64,000 nt of DNA from Miscanthus floridulus. Its lineage: Eukaryota; Streptophyta; Magnoliopsida; Poales; Poaceae. The number at the start of each line of letters is the position of its first letter. Position 1 is the stretch's first letter. Positions 33,395 to 45,281 of this stretch are shown here, one piece after another. The notes below the pieces were generated by a model. It had not been told where the DNA came from. It made no database searches and saw only the letters and a program-made list of their open reading frames with translations. The stretch spans positions 107,711,799-107,775,798 of the forward strand of contig NC_089584.1 of NCBI RefSeq assembly GCF_019320115.1, in the 5' to 3' direction. The position numbers were made by a program, and so were the translations under genes.

Positions 33395-36300
33395 GTGTGT
33401 TTTGGTGACCTAGACTTCATCGTCACGGTGGGAGGTGAGTTGGCATTGGCTCACGCCGCCATCCAATCTCTCCCCTCCATCGGCCTCAACTACAGGAGGC
33501 TTGAGTGCCAACTTGGTGCCTCCCTAGGACCCCAGCCATCCAAGGAGGACCTGCGCTGCCTCACCCTCTCTCTAGAACACCCCACATGGAGCGTCTCGAT
33601 AGTGCTTCCATTTGGTCTCTACAACATCGCGGCGACCGTTAGCCACCTTGTGGCACGATGCATGATCCCATTCTCCATGAACAATGAGTTCATGGGGATG
33701 ATTGAACATGTCATGGAATCTCTCCATGACCTCCTTGTAGAGGTGTCGGGGTTGCCCTCTGACTCTGACTCTAGCAGGGGAAGCCATCACCCCTCCTAGG
33801 AATGCTTCATGATGGGTACCCCCATGGGACACGTCAAAACCGTCTCCATCGAGGAGGCTACTAAAAGCTCTAGTTTGGTTTTGGTGAATTGATGAAACCC
33901 TAAAGTGCTAACCTAGTTTATCAAGTGATCATGATATAGGTAGCACACTCCAAGTGTTCAAGCAAATGAAGATCATAATATGATGATGGTGATGCCATGG
34001 TGATGATCAAGTGCTCGGACTTGGAAAGAAGAAAGAGAAAAACAAAAGGCTTAAGGCAAAGGTATAAATTGTAAGAGCCATTTTATTTTGGTGATCAAGA
34101 CACTTAGTGAGTGTGATCACATTTAGGATCAATAGTCGTACTATTAAGAGAGGTGAAACTCGTATCAGAATGCGGTTATCAAAGTGCCACTAGATGCTCT
34201 AACTCATTGCATATGCATTTAGGATCTAGTGGAGTGTTAACACCCTTGAAAATGTTTGTGAAAATATGCTAACACATGTGCACAAGGTGATATACTTGGT
34301 GGTTGGCACATTTGATCAAGGGTGGTGAAGTTTAGGTGCAAGGGTAGGAAACTCCACCGGTGAAGTGTCCGCCCGTAGAGTGCGGACAGTCCGACGGTGC
34401 CACCAGCGCCCTAGACAGAAAATATAGAGGTCACTGGGAGTGACCGGACGCTGGCCACGGTTGGACCGGCATGTCTGGTCAGGTGTAACAGCAAAGATGC
34501 TGGCGTCGGTCAAACGACCAGACGCTAGGTCACTCTACGACCGGACGCTGGCAGGGTGCGTCCGGTCAATGCTGACGTACGCTGACATGTGGTGCACAGT
34601 GGAGTCATTGAGTGATCGGACGCTGGGTGAGTCCGGTCGAGCATGACCCAACGCGTCTGGTCATGAAAATTTGCGTTTGGAACCTTACTAGAAATGACCA
34701 GACGCTAAGGTCCAGTGTCCGGTCACTTTCTAACTGACGCGTCTGGTCATCACTTGACCGTTGAAATCGGGCGATCGGCGTTTGAAGCCGATGACACGCA
34801 GCGCACATCGCACGACCAGACGCTGAGGTCCAGTGTCTAGTCAATATGACCAGAGCATCCGGTCGGCCTGTGTTCAGTGCAGTGAGGAGCCCAATGGCTC
34901 TATTTCGTGGGGGCTTCTATTTAAGCCTGATGGCCAGTTCAAGCTTACTCTCTTGGCCATTTGCAATGACATAGCAACCTTGTGAGCTTAGCCAAAGCCC
35001 TCCCACTCATCTCCATCATTGATCCATCATCTTTGTGAGATTGGGAGAGAATCCAAGTGCATTGCTTGAGTGATTGCATCTAGAGGCACTTGGTATTCGT
35101 GTTTTGCTGTGGATTTTGCTTGTTGCTCATGGTGGTTGCCACCACCTAGATGGCTTGGTGCAGCGGGGGAGGATTGGCATGAGTTGGAGATTGTTCATGG
35201 CCATCTCTTGTGATTGTGAGGGGATTTGTACCTTCCTCGGCGGAGCACCGAAAGGTAACTCTAGTGGATTACACGCGTCATTGAGTTACCTCACTTGTGG
35301 GTAGGTTCTTGCGGTGTCCAATTGTGTAGACAAGGTTTGTGCAACACCTCTTAGCCGCCGAACCACCAAGTGTTGGTCGACACAACAGGGACGTAGCATG
35401 TTGGCAAGCACGTGAACCTCGGGAGAAAATCGGTTGTCTCTTGCCCTTTGGTATTCTCTCGGTGATTGATTTCATCTTCATCTTGTGATTGGTTCATCCC
35501 TCTATATGGCGGTATAATCACCCTACTCACTCTTTTATATTCTTGCAAACTAGTTGTGGCAAGCTCTTTAGTGTAATTAGAATTGAGAGCTTGATTTGTT
35601 ATTTAAGTTCATCTAGTGGAGCTCTTTAGTGTAGCAAGATTGAGAGCTCTTTGTCAGTAGTATTATAGCAAGTTGTGTGTCTAGTAATCATTGCAATTAG
35701 AATTGTTGGATAGGTGGCTTGCAACCCTCGTAGAGCTAGAGCAAGTTTGCATTTCGCTATTTGTCTTACTAATCAAATTGCTCTAGTTGATTTGTAGAAT
35801 TTTAAATAGGCAATTCACCCCCCCCCTCTAGCCATATTAGGACCTTTCAGCTACCCTAGTGAACAACCTCATCAATGAGACCAAGGGGGAGACAGCGGCC
35901 CCACCTCGCATGAGGGTGGAGCAGCTGAAAGCCCAACATTAGGAGATCGAGGAAGCGCGACTCTAGCTTGAGTACGAATGCATGGAGCTCGATCGGGAGA
36001 TCGAACGACATGGAGACGGTGGGCGCGCACGTACCATGGCCTGTGATGTAAACTGGAGGATCGTCGCCGATGATGAAACCCTCCCTCGCTTTGCTCGGGC
36101 AAGCCAGAACATCACCATAGCAGCCACCCTACTCCACGGTCTTCTAGAGGCCACGACGCTCGAGGATCGTTGGGCTCACCATGAGATTCGCACGCTGCTC
36201 AAGCCTGCAGTGGTGCAGCAGGAAGAGAGGTCATTGTCACGGTGACACGAGCTCAATGGTAGCCAATGCATGCTCTCCGGGCGTCTTGGCAGGGACATGT

Positions 36301-37459
36301 CGATCCACCAGGCACCATAGGGCGACAGGCAGCGAGCCATGGTCCCGGTGCATCAACGTCTCGACCATAACCGCGACACATGTAGCACTCTTGATGCTTG
36401 TAGGCGTACCCATGATGATCCAAGAGAGGGAGCCAACAGCGGCTATTATTCTCGTCATGGCGGACGCTACAATAGTGGCGAGGACCGAAGCCCGAGCCCC
36501 GACCTGTTGGGCCCTTAGGCCTTCGGTCAACACATCCTCAACGCTACCTTCCCTCCAAGGTATCGGCCATCAACCAACATCCCGAAGTACTCTAGAGAAA
36601 TAAACCTCGAACTATGGCTCGAAGACTATTAGCTTGCCTACCAAGCTAGTGGTGTGGATAATGATGACTTCATTATCCGCAACCTTCCACTCTTCTTGGC
36701 CGATTTGGCATGAGCGTGGTTGAAACACCTACCGTCCAACAGAATTCAAAGTTAGGCGGACCTAAAGGAGATCTTTGTGGGAAACTTCTAGGGCACATAC
36801 AAGCACCCTAGGAACCCATGGACCTCAAAAACTACTGATAGAAGACCAGTGAAACCCTCCATGGGTATATCCGGTGCTTCTCCTGATAGTGCAACGAGCT
36901 ACCTAATGTCGCTAATGCCGATGTTATAGGAGCTTTCCTATCTAGGACTACCTGTGAGTCTCTGATCCATAAGCTAGGACACAAGGGTCCATGAATCACT
37001 AAGGAACTCTTGGACATCACCACTAGCCATGCCTCTAGAGAAGAAGCGGTTAGAGCGATCTTTGATCATCTCGATGGCAAGGCAAGGTGGGACGAGGGCA
37101 TCGACGAAGGCACCTCCAATTGTTCTGCCAAAAGGAAGAATAAGAAGCAACGGCGCGATGACTCGCTCATAGCTGCTGCTGACCGCAAGGTTGGTCGGAA
37201 GCCCACGGAGGGCACTTCGAACCATTTTGAAAAGCTACTCAAGGGGCCATGCCCGAACCATGCCTTCCTAGTTAAGCATCTATACAAGGACTATAGCCTA
37301 ATGAGGCGGTTCTTATCCAGAGGCTCTAACAAAGGGGAGCATGGGAAGGACCCTGACCCCACCATAGATGACACCGAGGGGAAGGATGGTGGCTTTCCAA
37401 CATTAGATGAATGCCTCATGATCTTTGGAGGATCAGAGGCCTATGACTCCAAACGCCGT
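33395..37459 (+). pseudogene. Tat gag, split by a solo LTR
   Basis: The N-terminal part (33395-33858) includes LPFGLYNIAATVSHLVARCM and VEVSGLPSDSDSSRGSHH. It ends in KTVSIEEAT, where the solo LTR 33859-35849 is inserted, and resumes with LVNNLINETKGE and a helical, charged segment (EQLKAQH..IEEARLQLEYE) at 35850-36000. The capsid-like region (36600-37020) has LPLFLADLA, AWLKHLPSNRI, ADLKEIFVGNF. The C-terminal part (37010-37459) has SREEAVRAIFDHL and PNHAFLVKHLYKDYSLMRRFL. Many TAG/TGA stops and frame changes occur, so no gag can be made. Confidence 0.82.
33859..35849 (+). mobile_element. Solo LTR of the Maximus/SIRE-like family inside Tat gag
   Basis: A 1991 bp LTR starting TAAAAGCTCTAG (TG changed to TA) and ending GACCTTTCA, flanked by GCTAC (33854-33858, 35850-35854). 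It shares the CCGGACG-type inverted repeats (34430-34870) and the TATTTAA box with the other copies. It differs clearly from the LTRs of the element at 23111 in its last third, so it is a separate, older subfamily member. Confidence 0.92.
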
Positions 37460-38010
37460 TAGAAGATCGTGGGCCGTGAGGTCTATACAACCCAACCGGC
37501 CATGCCTGCCTTTCTCCGATGGTTAGAGTCTGCCATAACCTTCGATCGGACAGACCACCTGGAGAGCATCTCGCATCTAGGGAGATATCCGCTCATGGTT
37601 GACCCAATTGTTGGAACAAAGTAGCTCACCAAAATACTAATGGATGGAGGCAGCGGCCTCAACATCATGTATGCCAAGATGCTTGACGAGATGGGCATCG
37701 ACCGAACATGCCTCCACACAATCCGAGCACCTTTCCATAGCATCATGCCTAAAAAGCAGGCCATGCCACTTGGTAGATCGATCTGCACGTTACCTTCGGG
37801 GATCTGTCCAATTATAGGATGGAAACCCTCACCTTTGAGGTGGTCGGGTTCCCTGGAACCATCCACACCATCCTGGGACGTCCATGCTACGCGAAGTTCA
37901 TGGCCGTCCCCAACTATACATACCTCAAGCTTAAAATACTAGGCCCTAGTGGGGTCATCACCGTTAGCACCTCCTTCTAGCGCACCTATGAGTGTGAGGT
38001 CGAGTGTTGC
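37460..38010 (+). pseudogene. Tat protease region
   Basis: Includes MPAFLRWLESAITFDRTDH, then GRYPLMVDPIVGTK, and the aspartic-protease-like LMDGGSGLNIMYAKMLDEMG (from 37633). It is interrupted by TAG stops and a frame change near 37790. Confidence 0.8.
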
Positions 38011-38149
38011 GGCCATGTCACAGTAATCGTCACCTCTGGAGAGCTCACCGCCATCAAGAAGGAGGTCACCGAAGAAATGCCCGACACTAAGAAGTTGACC
38101 GGGTCTTTTGAACCTACGGAGGGCTCCAAAGAGGTCCTCATAGATCCCG

Positions 38150-39098
38150 ACAGCTCTAAGGGCAAAACGGTGCGCATTGGTACCACGCTTTCCTCCAAAT
38201 AGGAAAGCGCCCTCGTCGACTTTCTCCGCAGCAACAAAGACATCTTTGCGTGGAAACCCTCGGATATGATAGGCATTCTGAGGGAAGTTGTCGAGCATAC
38301 CTTGAAGATCCACCTAGGCTCTAAGCAGGTGAAGCAACACCTACATCGCTTCGACAAGGGGAAACATAGGACCATCGGCGAAGAGATAGTAAATCTTTTG
38401 GTGGTCGGATTCATCAAGGAAGTATACCATGGTTAGCCAATCCCGTTCTTGTATGAAAGAAGAGTGGGAAATAGAGGATGTGTGTTGACTATATGGGTCT
38501 CAACAAAGCATGCCTAAAGGATCCGTTTCCTTTGCTATGCATAGACCAAATAGTTGACTCTACATCAGGGTGCGAAACCCTCTCCTTCCTTGATGCGTAC
38601 TCCGGGTACCATCAAATTGCAATGAAAGAGTCCGACCAGCTCATGACATCTTTCATCACCCCCTTTGGATCATTTTGCTATGTCTCAATATCGTTCGGTC
38701 TGAAGAATGCTAGGGCTACATACCAGCATTGTATGCTCAAGTGTTTTGGGGACCTCATCGGGCGGACCGTTGAGGCCTACGTTGATGACATTGTGGTCAA
38801 GTCCAAATGGGCTGACCACCTCATTGCCGATCTTGAGCAAACCTTTACAAAACTCTAAGCCAACAACATCAAACTTGATCCTGAGAAGTGTGTTTTTGGG
38901 GTCCCGAGGGGTATGCTACTCGGCTTCATCGTCTCCAAGCGTGGAATCAAAGCCAACCCAATGAAAATCTCAGCCATCACAAGGATGGGCTCAATTCAGA
39001 ACACAAAGGGGGTTCAACGAGTTATAGGGTGCCTCATGCACTCAGCCGATTCATCTCACGCCTCGGTAAATGAGGTCTCCCCCTTTATCGACTCTTGA
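38150..39098 (+). pseudogene. Tat reverse transcriptase
   Basis: Visible blocks: DFLRSNKDIFAWKPSDM (38218-38270), CVDYMGLNKACLKDPFPL (38481-), SFLDAYSGYHQIAM, TPFGSFCYVSISFGLKNA and the catalytic YVDDIVVKS near 38779-38805, then LGFIVSKRGIKANP. At least three stops or frame changes break it. Confidence 0.86.
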
Positions 39099-39121
39099 AG
39101 AAAGCAGACCACTTCAAATGA

Positions 39122-40015
39122 ACATCCGAGGACTAGGAGGCACTTGACATGGTCAAACTACTTCTAACAAAGGCTCGGATCTTGGTTCCTCCAACCAATG
39201 GAGAATCCCTTCTGCTATACATAGCGGCCACCATGCAAGTGATCAGCGCCGCCCTAGTAGTGGAGCAGGAAGAAGAGGGGCATGCCCTTAAGGTCCAGCA
39301 CCCTATGTACTTCATCAGCGGGGTACTATCTGACTCTAAGACCCACTACTCTCAAATCCAGAAGCTCCTATATGCCATCCTCATTACCAAGAGGAAGATA
39401 CGCCACTACTTCGAGTCACACCCAGTGATGGTTGTGATGTCATTCCCCCTTGGTGAGGTCATCTAAAGCCAGGATGCCATGAGAAGGACCACAAAATGGT
39501 CACTCGAGTTGATGGATTAGGGCATTATGTATGCCCCCCGAATAGCAATCAAGTCCCAGGTGTTGGCGGACTTCGTTGCGGAATGGACCGAGCTCCAAAT
39601 GCCCCTAGAGATCGTTGATCAAGAGTACTGGATAATGTACTTCAATGGATCACTAATAAAGAAGGGTGTCGATGCGGGGCTAGTCTTCTTGTCACCCCTA
39701 GGGGTATGCATGAGGTACATCATTCGCCTCCACTTTCCCTCCTCCAATAATGTGGCCGAGTACGAGGTGCTCATCAACGGCCTATGCATTGCCATCGAGT
39801 TGGACATCTGATGCCTTGATGTTTGAGGAGATTCCTAGTTGGTCGTCAACCAAGTCATGAAGGAGTCAAGCTACCATGATGCTAAAATGGCTACATACTG
39901 CCAAGAAGTCCAATGGCTAGAAGATAAGTTCGGCGGCCTCGAGCTTAGTCACATCTCGAGGTGCCTCAACGAGGCTATCAACACGCTTGTGAAAGCGGCA
40001 TCCGGCCGAGAGCTA
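39122..40015 (+). pseudogene. Tat RNase H and second (archaeal-type) RNase H-like region
   Basis: The first RNase H part is at 39149-39600 (LLLYIAATMQVISAALV, KQ-like HYSQIQKLLYAILITKRKIRHYF, VLADFVAEWTE). A second domain follows at 39620-40010 with the diagnostic WIMYFNGSLIKKGVDAGLV, NNVAEYEVLINGL and RCLNEAINTLVKAASG. Having both is a hallmark of Tat elements. The second copy has Asn where the first catalytic Asp is expected (FNGS), and stops follow IELDI. Confidence 0.8.
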
Positions 40016-40039
40016 GTGCTAATAGGGGTCTTCGCCAGT

Positions 40040-41404
40040 GACCAACACAAGCCCTCAGTTTGCTATGAGGGGTTGGAACAAGCCGATGATAGTCCACCCG
40101 ATCCAGGCTTGGGGGCCGATCAACCCTCGGCTCTGTCTGGCCCTAAGGTCATGGAGCTTGAACAAGATCCAGTAATAGAGCCCGATCCTCTGGTCAACTA
40201 GAGAATGCTCTACCTCAACTACCTACTCCATGACACACTACCGACAGACAAGGTGGAGGCTCGATGGCTCGCACGCCATGCCAAGTCCTTCATCCTTGTG
40301 GAGGGCGAACTCTACAAACGAAGCCACACCAGGATCCTGCAGTGCTGCATCCCCATTGAGCAGGGGATGTGCTTGCTGAGCGATATCCATGGGTGGGGGC
40401 TACGGTCATCATATCTGATAGGGCTTCTACCGACCCACTGTAGTAGCCAATGCTGAGTAGATTGTATGCACCTGTGAAGGGTGTCAGTACTATGCTTGGC
40501 AAACTCACCTCCTAGCCTAGGCACTCCAAATGATCCCCATCATGTGGTCGTTCACGGTCTGGGGGCTCGATCTGGTTGGACCTCTCAAGAAGGCACTCAG
40601 AGGCTACACCCACTTGCTTGTCACCATAGACAAGTTCATAAAATGGATAGAAGCTCGGCCGATCTCTGCGATCAAGTCCGAGCAAGCCATACTGTTCTTC
40701 CTCAACATTGTCATTCGCTTTGGAGTCCTAAACTCCATCATCACAGACAATGGTATGCAATTCATCAAAAAGAAGTTCCTTCAATTCTGTAGTGAATACC
40801 ACATCTAGGTCAATTGGGCTACCATCGCACACCCCCAAATGAACGAGCAGGTGAAGCGCGCAAACGGCATGGTCCTATAGGGCCTTAAGCCCAGGATCTT
40901 CAACCGGTTGAATAAATTCGGCACACGATGGGTCGCTAAGCTCCCTATGGTACTTTGGAGCCTGAGGACAACTCCTAGTTGAGCCACTGGCTACACACCC
41001 TTCTTCATGGTCTATGGTTCTGAGGCTGTCCTCCCAACCGACCTTGACCATGGAGCACCAAGGATCAGGGCGTACGACGAACAGGGAGCCAAGGCATCTC
41101 TCGAAGATGCCATGGACTAGCTGGACGAAGCCCACGATGTTGCCCTCCTCCACTCAGCCAAGTACCAGCAAGGGTTGTGATGGTACCATAGCCGATGAGT
41201 GTGGGGTCGGGCCTTCGACATTGGGGACCTAGCCCTTCACCTCATCTAGAGCAACAAGGATCACCACAAGCTCTCCCCGCCATGGGAGGGATCGTACGTC
41301 ATTGCGGAGGTGCTTCGTCCAGGCACCTACAAGCTCAAAACCATCAACGGCGAGATCTTCACCAATGCCTAGAATATTGAGCAACTATGTCACTTTTACC
41401 CCTA
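40040..41404 (+). pseudogene. Tat integrase
   Basis: An N-terminal zinc region is poorly preserved (40205-40520). The core has WGLDLVGPLKKALRGYTHLL (first Asp), SIITDNGMQF (second Asp) and HPQMNEQVKRAN, where the catalytic Glu expected in QVERAN is Lys. The C-terminal part includes TTPS*ATGYTPFFMVYGSEAVLPT and PPWEGSYVIAEVLRPGTYKL, ending with FYP at about 41400. Several stops and frame shifts. Confidence 0.84.
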
Positions 41405-44400
41405 AATAAACGTATACTATCTCTTATTAGTTTTGTTATCAAAATCCCCGATCTTTCGTAACATCCGACCCTTGCAAACGGCAAAGGGTCGGACCTCACT
41501 CGGGGGCTGATGTGAGCTCATTTATCTGACAAACATTCTCGGCGTATGCCCTCCATTTTCACGTTAATCCCTAGGAACATTGATTTATGGGAACAATTCT
41601 TGAGTATGACTGGTCGGACTACGGGAAACCCATGCCCCGATGGCTATGGTCTCTTTGCTCACCAGCGTGATCCGAATTGGCTCACCCGCACTCTGAGTTT
41701 TTGTGACCTTAACCACAAAAAGGGTCGGGATGCCCTAAACCTTTTTTACACAAAAAAGGGGAGAAGAAATAAGAAGTTGTTCGCTGTAATGAAATTTGAA
41801 AGCTTATCCATTTGGTACAAGTTTGTCGCCTAGCTTCCCTGCTTAACTAAATTCTTGCGTGGGATGTTCACATCCTTTATATCCGTAGGAAATTCTTGTT
41901 TCAATAGGTAGCTCGAATTGACCGAACAGCATGACCATTGCCATGAAACAGATGGGACAAGCTTTCCCTTACAAAGTGATTTCATCATGAAAAGAGACTG
42001 ATGTATTCATGAAGGCAAAAAACTGTTCACACGGGGGCACCCCCACAACTTAAATGGTTACATTTGCTGACCACTTCTATACTAAAAACTACTGTGGCTG
42101 CCATGCCACACTCTCCATCGGCAATGTCCTACCACTCCGCAGGATCCCTGAGGGTGCCGTCGTCTTCAACATCGAGCACCACGTCAGTGACCGTGGTGTC
42201 TTTGCTAGGGCATCCGAGGACTATGCCATCATGATCAGCCACAACCCTAACAACGGCACCTCGAGATGAGGCAGCTCCTAGACGAGGACACTGCCCACCA
42301 AAGTATGGCCGCCATGGCTGGTGGATGTCTCCGACATCTCATCAAACTTTATGAACTAGCCGACTTGAGTGGCTGCAAGGGCGAAACCCCCCATCGGCGT
42401 AGTCCTAGGTGGCTTCCCTATCGACAAGGCTCACCTAGAGAAGATTCACCGAAAGAAGTCTACGTATGGCTCCATCCCGATAAAGGCCTCGTAGATGGTG
42501 ACAAAGCCAGCGATGTGCAGCACCCTCTAGTACGCCTCCTCCTTCGGCGGAAGTGGCCCCTTCTCGGCAAAGGTAGCCAACACCATCTCATCTACATTGG
42601 ATGACCTCTAGCTTGACATCACGCTCTAGATTCATGAATGGATTTGTGAGTTCTCCTCTCCCTCACTTTACCCTCTCACTTAGAAATCGCTGTGACGCAC
42701 AAACACACTCGGTGAGAAGGAAGAAGGAGGAGAGACAATAGCTCAAGAATAGACGAAGGAACAGGATGAGAGCCCTCTCGCTTCCCCTATTTAAGGAGGA
42801 GACGCAATAGTTGGAGAAAGGCGAAGGATTGGGGCAAAAAACCCTCTCCCTTCCCCTATTCAATGCAGATAGGAATTTGATGGGATGCATGCTGACCGAC
42901 GGGACACACCTTGCTCAATGAGACAACACCTGGTCAAATGAGATGTGGCCTAGGCATGGCCCACCACTACCACACGTTGGGTGCGAGAAACAAGGCGCAG
43001 CCGCATACTAGTGGCTCTCCGCCTTCCTAGGCAGGACCTAGAAGGGCCCAATGATGGAACCTCCATCAAGGGTAGACCAATGGGCCTCCTGAGTCGATCG
43101 GACGGCCTAGGTGAATGCCGAGTGACGGGGTTGAGGAACCAAACGGTCGTTGAAAGATAAGCACCCTTATTTACTTACTTTACGTATCAATTTCACTACC
43201 GAGCCTCCGTCCCCAGCAACAACAGGGGGACAGACATCGCTCGGGGGCTATCGAGAGTGTCTACTCATTTAGACATTCTCTTTGCCTAACCCCTCCTTAC
43301 ATTTAAAAACTAGAGGCACGAGGTGCGGGTGCAAACTTTCAGTAAACCTAGTTGGACAGCTAGAACCCCACGCCCCAGCAGCTACGACATTTTTTTCCAC
43401 CAGTGTGATCTCCGTCTTTGCCTCCGCACTCCAAACCTTAACCTCCACCTTCTCGGGAAGGGTATAGAGGGGCCTACCTATGGAATCTCCATCAAGGAGA
43501 ATTTGTCAGGTTGCCCAAGTCGATCGAACGCCTCGGATCACTGCTGAGAGATAGAAACAAAAAATTGGGATGCTCATGTAGGTTACACCGGCCCTTTCAT
43601 GAATGTCAGACCCAAACCCCACATAGACATGTCCGGTAAGAGCTCCCCGTCACTCATGCCACCGAGGTAACATCACCAACCCCTGCTTTTGTTTCCATTA
43701 TATCATACATTCATCCCATACATCCAAGCATTGCATATGTAATTGCTGCATCTCAATGCTTCGCGTCGCGTCACGAAGCGGTAGTCGTCTCATTCGATAT
43801 GAGCAGCATATGACCAAGGTTCAAAGGCCAGCCCACGAAGGGCTCAAGGCTGCCTCATGTCAAACAAAGTCAGGGGAGAAAACCCGAGATGAGCCCCAAC
43901 GACCCTGCCTGACCTCGCTCAGAAGCAGACAGGGACATCTCGACCCTTCTTGTTTGATTCTAACCTTAAGCCAAGCCCACAGAATCTACATCAAGGAGAG
44001 GCCAATGGGCCACCTAAGCCTAACGAACGGCTCAGGCATCTACCAGGAGGTGGGTTAAGAAGTAGTGAAATGCCACATAAGGGCTCTACCGACCGTGTCA
44101 GCGGATGACGGACCCAGATTCCACTCGAACATGCCCATCAACGAGCTCATTGAGCGCAACACTCAAGCCATCAAGGCAAGTGTCGTTAGCTTAGCCCCTT
44201 TGGTTGTGAAAATCGAGGATGGGGTGATGCATGAAACATAGCCGACCCCTATCAAACCCCAAGGGGCTTGAGGGCTCGAGCCACTTGATCCTAGATCAAG
44301 AGATCAAGGTTCAAAGGCTGGCCTATGGCAGGCCTGAGGCCACCTCACATCGAACAAGATCCAAGGGAGAAAAACACAGATGAGCCTCAGCGGCCTTCGC

Positions 44401-45281
44401 CCAACTTGCATAGAGGCGGATAAGGTCATCTCAACCTTCTTGTTTGATCCTAACCTTTAGCCGAGCCCATAGAATCCCCATTGAGGGGGAAACTGTTGGA
44501 AGACGGGTTAAGGAGCAATAGAATGCCCCCTGAGGGCTTTGCCGATCCCATCACAGGTGATAGAACCAGATTTCATCTGAACATCCCTGTTAGCAAGCTC
44601 ACCGAGCACGTTACTCGAGCCATCAAGGCAAGTGACTCTAACTCAACCCCCCCGGTTGCGAAAACCACAGCTGGGGTGATGATCACAAAAACAAGCCAAC
44701 CCTTTACCAAACCTCAGCTACGCACGAGTGCTCGAGGAAAGTTGGGCCTACAAGGAGATAGAACGCACAGTCATAGAACGATAGCTAAAATCCTAAGGAA
44801 GGGGTACATGCAAATACAAGAGTACTTTCGCTATCCTCTCTTTGGTCTTTAGTAACATTCGACCCCGGCAACCACAAGGGGTCGGATCTCACTCGAGGGG
44901 TGATAAAGGTATAAAATACCTTTTTTCAAAATAGTCACTGCGATAGACTTCTTTCTCACGTTAAGGTTAGTGGCAATGTTTGCAGGAATGAATAACCGAG
45001 CATGCCTGGTCAGACTGCAAAAAACCCATGCCCTGACGGCTATGGTAACTTTGCCCCCTAGCATAATCGAAGTTTCCCTCGTACACACCTTGGGCCCCAT
45101 GGTCATAATGAACAAAAGGGTCAGATTGCATGATCCCCCTTTTTTGAATGCAAAAGGCGAAGAAAGCAAGTTCAATCAAACGAAACAAAATTACAAAATT
45201 GTTTTTAAGATACAAAAGTGCCGATGCTTGTCCACAGATCACAGATAATGTCCATCAGACCCATTCGACTAACTATCCCCT
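41405..45281 (+). other. Tat 3' region, non-coding with internal repeats
   Basis: No forward reading frame of a known protein. Purine-tract-like blocks of the type GGGTCGGACCTCACTCGGGGGCT recur near 41490, 43230 (GCTCGGGGGCTATCG) and 44880. A direct repeat of about 470 bp lies at roughly 43810-44278 and 44279-44750. Such 3' regions are usual in Tat elements. Confidence 0.65.
43810..44750 (+). repeat. Two-copy direct repeat of about 470 bp
   Basis: GGTTCAAAGGCCAGCCCACG (43817) and GGTTCAAAGGCTGGCCTATG (44309) start parallel stretches. Both continue through CTTCTTGTTTGAT, AGAATC, GGGTTAAG and GCCATCAAGGCAAGTG in the same order. Divergence is high, so the duplication is old and probably predates insertion. 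Confidence 0.7.
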
